DNA of 6,733 bases, taken from contig JBIILZ010000160.1 of assembly GCA_044338255.1 (NCBI GenBank), positions 1 to 6,733 on the forward strand, written 5' to 3'. Shown one piece after another: positions 6,150 to 6,733 of this stretch. Position numbers and translations under genes: made by a program. This DNA comes from CAIUVD01 sp044338255 (GTDB lineage: Bacteria > Planctomycetota > UBA11346). How positions within the stretch are numbered: the first letter of the stretch is position 1; each line of letters starts with the position of its first letter. The notes beneath the pieces were generated by a model, which was not told the DNA's origin, ran no database searches, and worked only from the letters and a program-made list of their open reading frames with translations.

Positions 6150-6394
6150 ACGCCGTAATCTGTGCCCGCATCAATCAGGCGATTGCCGATGAATTCGAAC
6201 TCGAGCTGGCGGAGATGACCCCCGACCAGCGACTGATCGAAGACCTCGGCCTCGATAGCCTCGATAGCGTCGATCTGATCGCGACCTTGGAGCGGACCTT
6301 CAAGGTCAAATGTCCGGAAGCGCAGGCGCGGCAATTGCGCACACTCGGAGAAATCCATGCGTTTGTCGAGGATCTGCTGCCCAAAGCCGCCTGA
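6062..6394 (+). CDS. Acyl carrier protein
   Basis: The segment from about 6150 encodes a complete ACP fold: ICARINQAIADEFEL (helix 1), MTPDQRLIEDLGLDSLDSVDLIATLE (helix 2) with the phosphopantetheine-accepting Ser at codon 6257-6259, then a LRTLGEIHAFVEDLL last helix. Such a protein carries acyl or aryl intermediates as thioesters in the cytoplasm. It is the natural partner of the AMP ligase and of enzymes missing from this window. The start is unresolved. GTG at 6062 or TTG at 6074 would overlap the lipoprotein gene by 76-88 bases without a visible Shine-Dalgarno. The position where an ACP should begin (6146) reads GTA, not GTG. ATG at 6214 would delete helix 1. The coordinates give the longest open form; the true N terminus is probably near 6146. 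Stop is TGA. Confidence 0.85.
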   Translation: MAGRLVGLSQYLVVGSGDGEHRAQCASAVDAVICARINQAIADEFELELAEMTPDQRLIEDLGLDSLDSVDLIATLERTFKVKCPEAQARQLRTLGEIHAFVEDLLPKAA

Positions 6395-6464
6395 TCCTAT
6401 CTGCCCCCATTCGGGCCAGACAGAGCTTTTTGTCTAGGAGCCGGTCGGGAATAGGCGCCAGGAA

Positions 6465-6492
6465 CGGGCTGGGATTTTGTTCGATCAGCCCG
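6465..6492. other. Small inverted repeat after the ACP gene
   Basis: cgggctg (6465-6471) and cagcccg (6486-6492) form a perfect 7-bp stem with a 14-base loop. No T tract follows, so it is at best a weak or Rho-assisted terminator. The rest of 6395-6464 holds a pyrimidine-rich patch and gcttttt, but no convincing terminator or gene. Confidence 0.35.
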
Positions 6493-6499
6493 ATTCCGG

Positions 6500-6559
6500 G
6501 GGCGCGGGCGACTCGCCCGCGTTCGCTGACGTGATATCGCGGGCGAGTCGCCCGCGCCC
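6500..6559. repeat. 22-bp perfect inverted repeat (REP/BIME-like)
   Basis: Arms at 6500-6521 and 6538-6559 are perfect reverse complements across a 16-base spacer. Each arm is also nearly self-complementary: gcgggcga and tcgcccgc flank a single base. Each arm could therefore fold alone, like a pair of REP elements in opposite orientation. The right arm ends exactly one base before the proposed intron boundary. A Rho-independent terminator is unlikely because no T tract follows on the plus strand, although the insertion may have separated one. Confidence 0.9.
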
Positions 6560-6733
6560 GTGCGCCCAACAGCGCACATCAACAGCAGGGTGCAAGTCCC
6601 TGTCGAGGCAACGGCATCCAGCCCCGTATCCGAAACCAACTGCGTCGTCGTGAGGCGGGGTGGAGAGCAGGTGGAGGAGAACTGGCGGCCCGTAGGAGTA
6701 CGAACGTGATTCGGTCAGATGAACAAGCGAGCC
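6560..6733 (+). mobile_element. 5' end of a group II intron (partial, runs off window)
   Basis: The sequence begins gtgcgccc, matching the GUGYG 5' consensus of bacterial group II introns. It continues with stem-loops and phrases typical of domain I: cagggtgcaagtccctg (a 5-bp stem around tgcaagt) followed by cgaggcaac, a ccccg/cggggt pair further on, and gtaggagtacgaacgtgattcggtcag near the edge. Only about 174 bases are present. The domain IV reverse transcriptase/maturase, domains V and VI, and the 3' end would lie beyond the window. Insertion directly after a strong inverted repeat is the site preference known for class C (IIC) introns. Class assignment is inference because EBS/IBS pairs could not be confirmed. 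Confidence 0.65.

Overview
The window is high-GC DNA (roughly 60-65% by eye) from a Gram-negative bacterium. The outer-membrane pathway genes (a LolA-like lipoprotein carrier and a lipoprotein with a clear lipobox) support a double-membraned host. The Gfo/Idh/MocA dehydrogenase, the LacI-type operators and the abundant short tandem repeats would suit a proteobacterium (Xanthomonadaceae-like) or a Planctomycetota/Verrucomicrobiota member. I cannot decide between these from sequence alone.

Layout, left to right. (1) A pure 7-bp tandem array at the left edge (1-95). (2) Two overlapping LacI/CcpA-type operator-like palindromes (128-151), then a Gfo/Idh/MocA oxidoreductase (211-1287, +) with a strong intrinsic terminator. 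(3) A convergent methylated-DNA--protein-cysteine methyltransferase gene (ogt, 1842-1300, -), whose 3' end runs through that terminator. (4) A 378-bp array of exactly 54 heptamers (1931-2308), in opposite orientation to the first array, filling most of the divergent ogt/lolA-like intergenic region. (5) A compact gene set: LolA-like protein (2378-2977, +), short AMP-binding ligase (4346-2964, -), FAD-dependent oxidoreductase (5431-4343, -, with an internal amber codon), lipoprotein (5508-6149, +) and acyl carrier protein (about 6062-6394, +). (6) A 165-bp non-coding stretch ending in a 22-bp perfect inverted repeat, followed immediately by what looks like the 5' end of a group II intron (6560 to beyond the window).

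The five genes in block 5 resemble accessory parts of aryl-polyene/xanthomonadin-like or related fatty-acid-synthase-type clusters. In such clusters an AMP ligase activates an acid, an ACP carries it, redox enzymes modify it, and LolA plus a lipoprotein move the product to the outer membrane. The ketosynthase, dehydratase, acyltransferase and MMPL exporter that complete such clusters are not in the window. They may lie beyond the intron or be lost. Two members look damaged: the FAD gene has an in-frame TAG right after its dinucleotide-binding motif, and the ACP has no orthodox start codon at the expected place. The cluster may therefore be decaying, unless these are sequencing errors or recoding.
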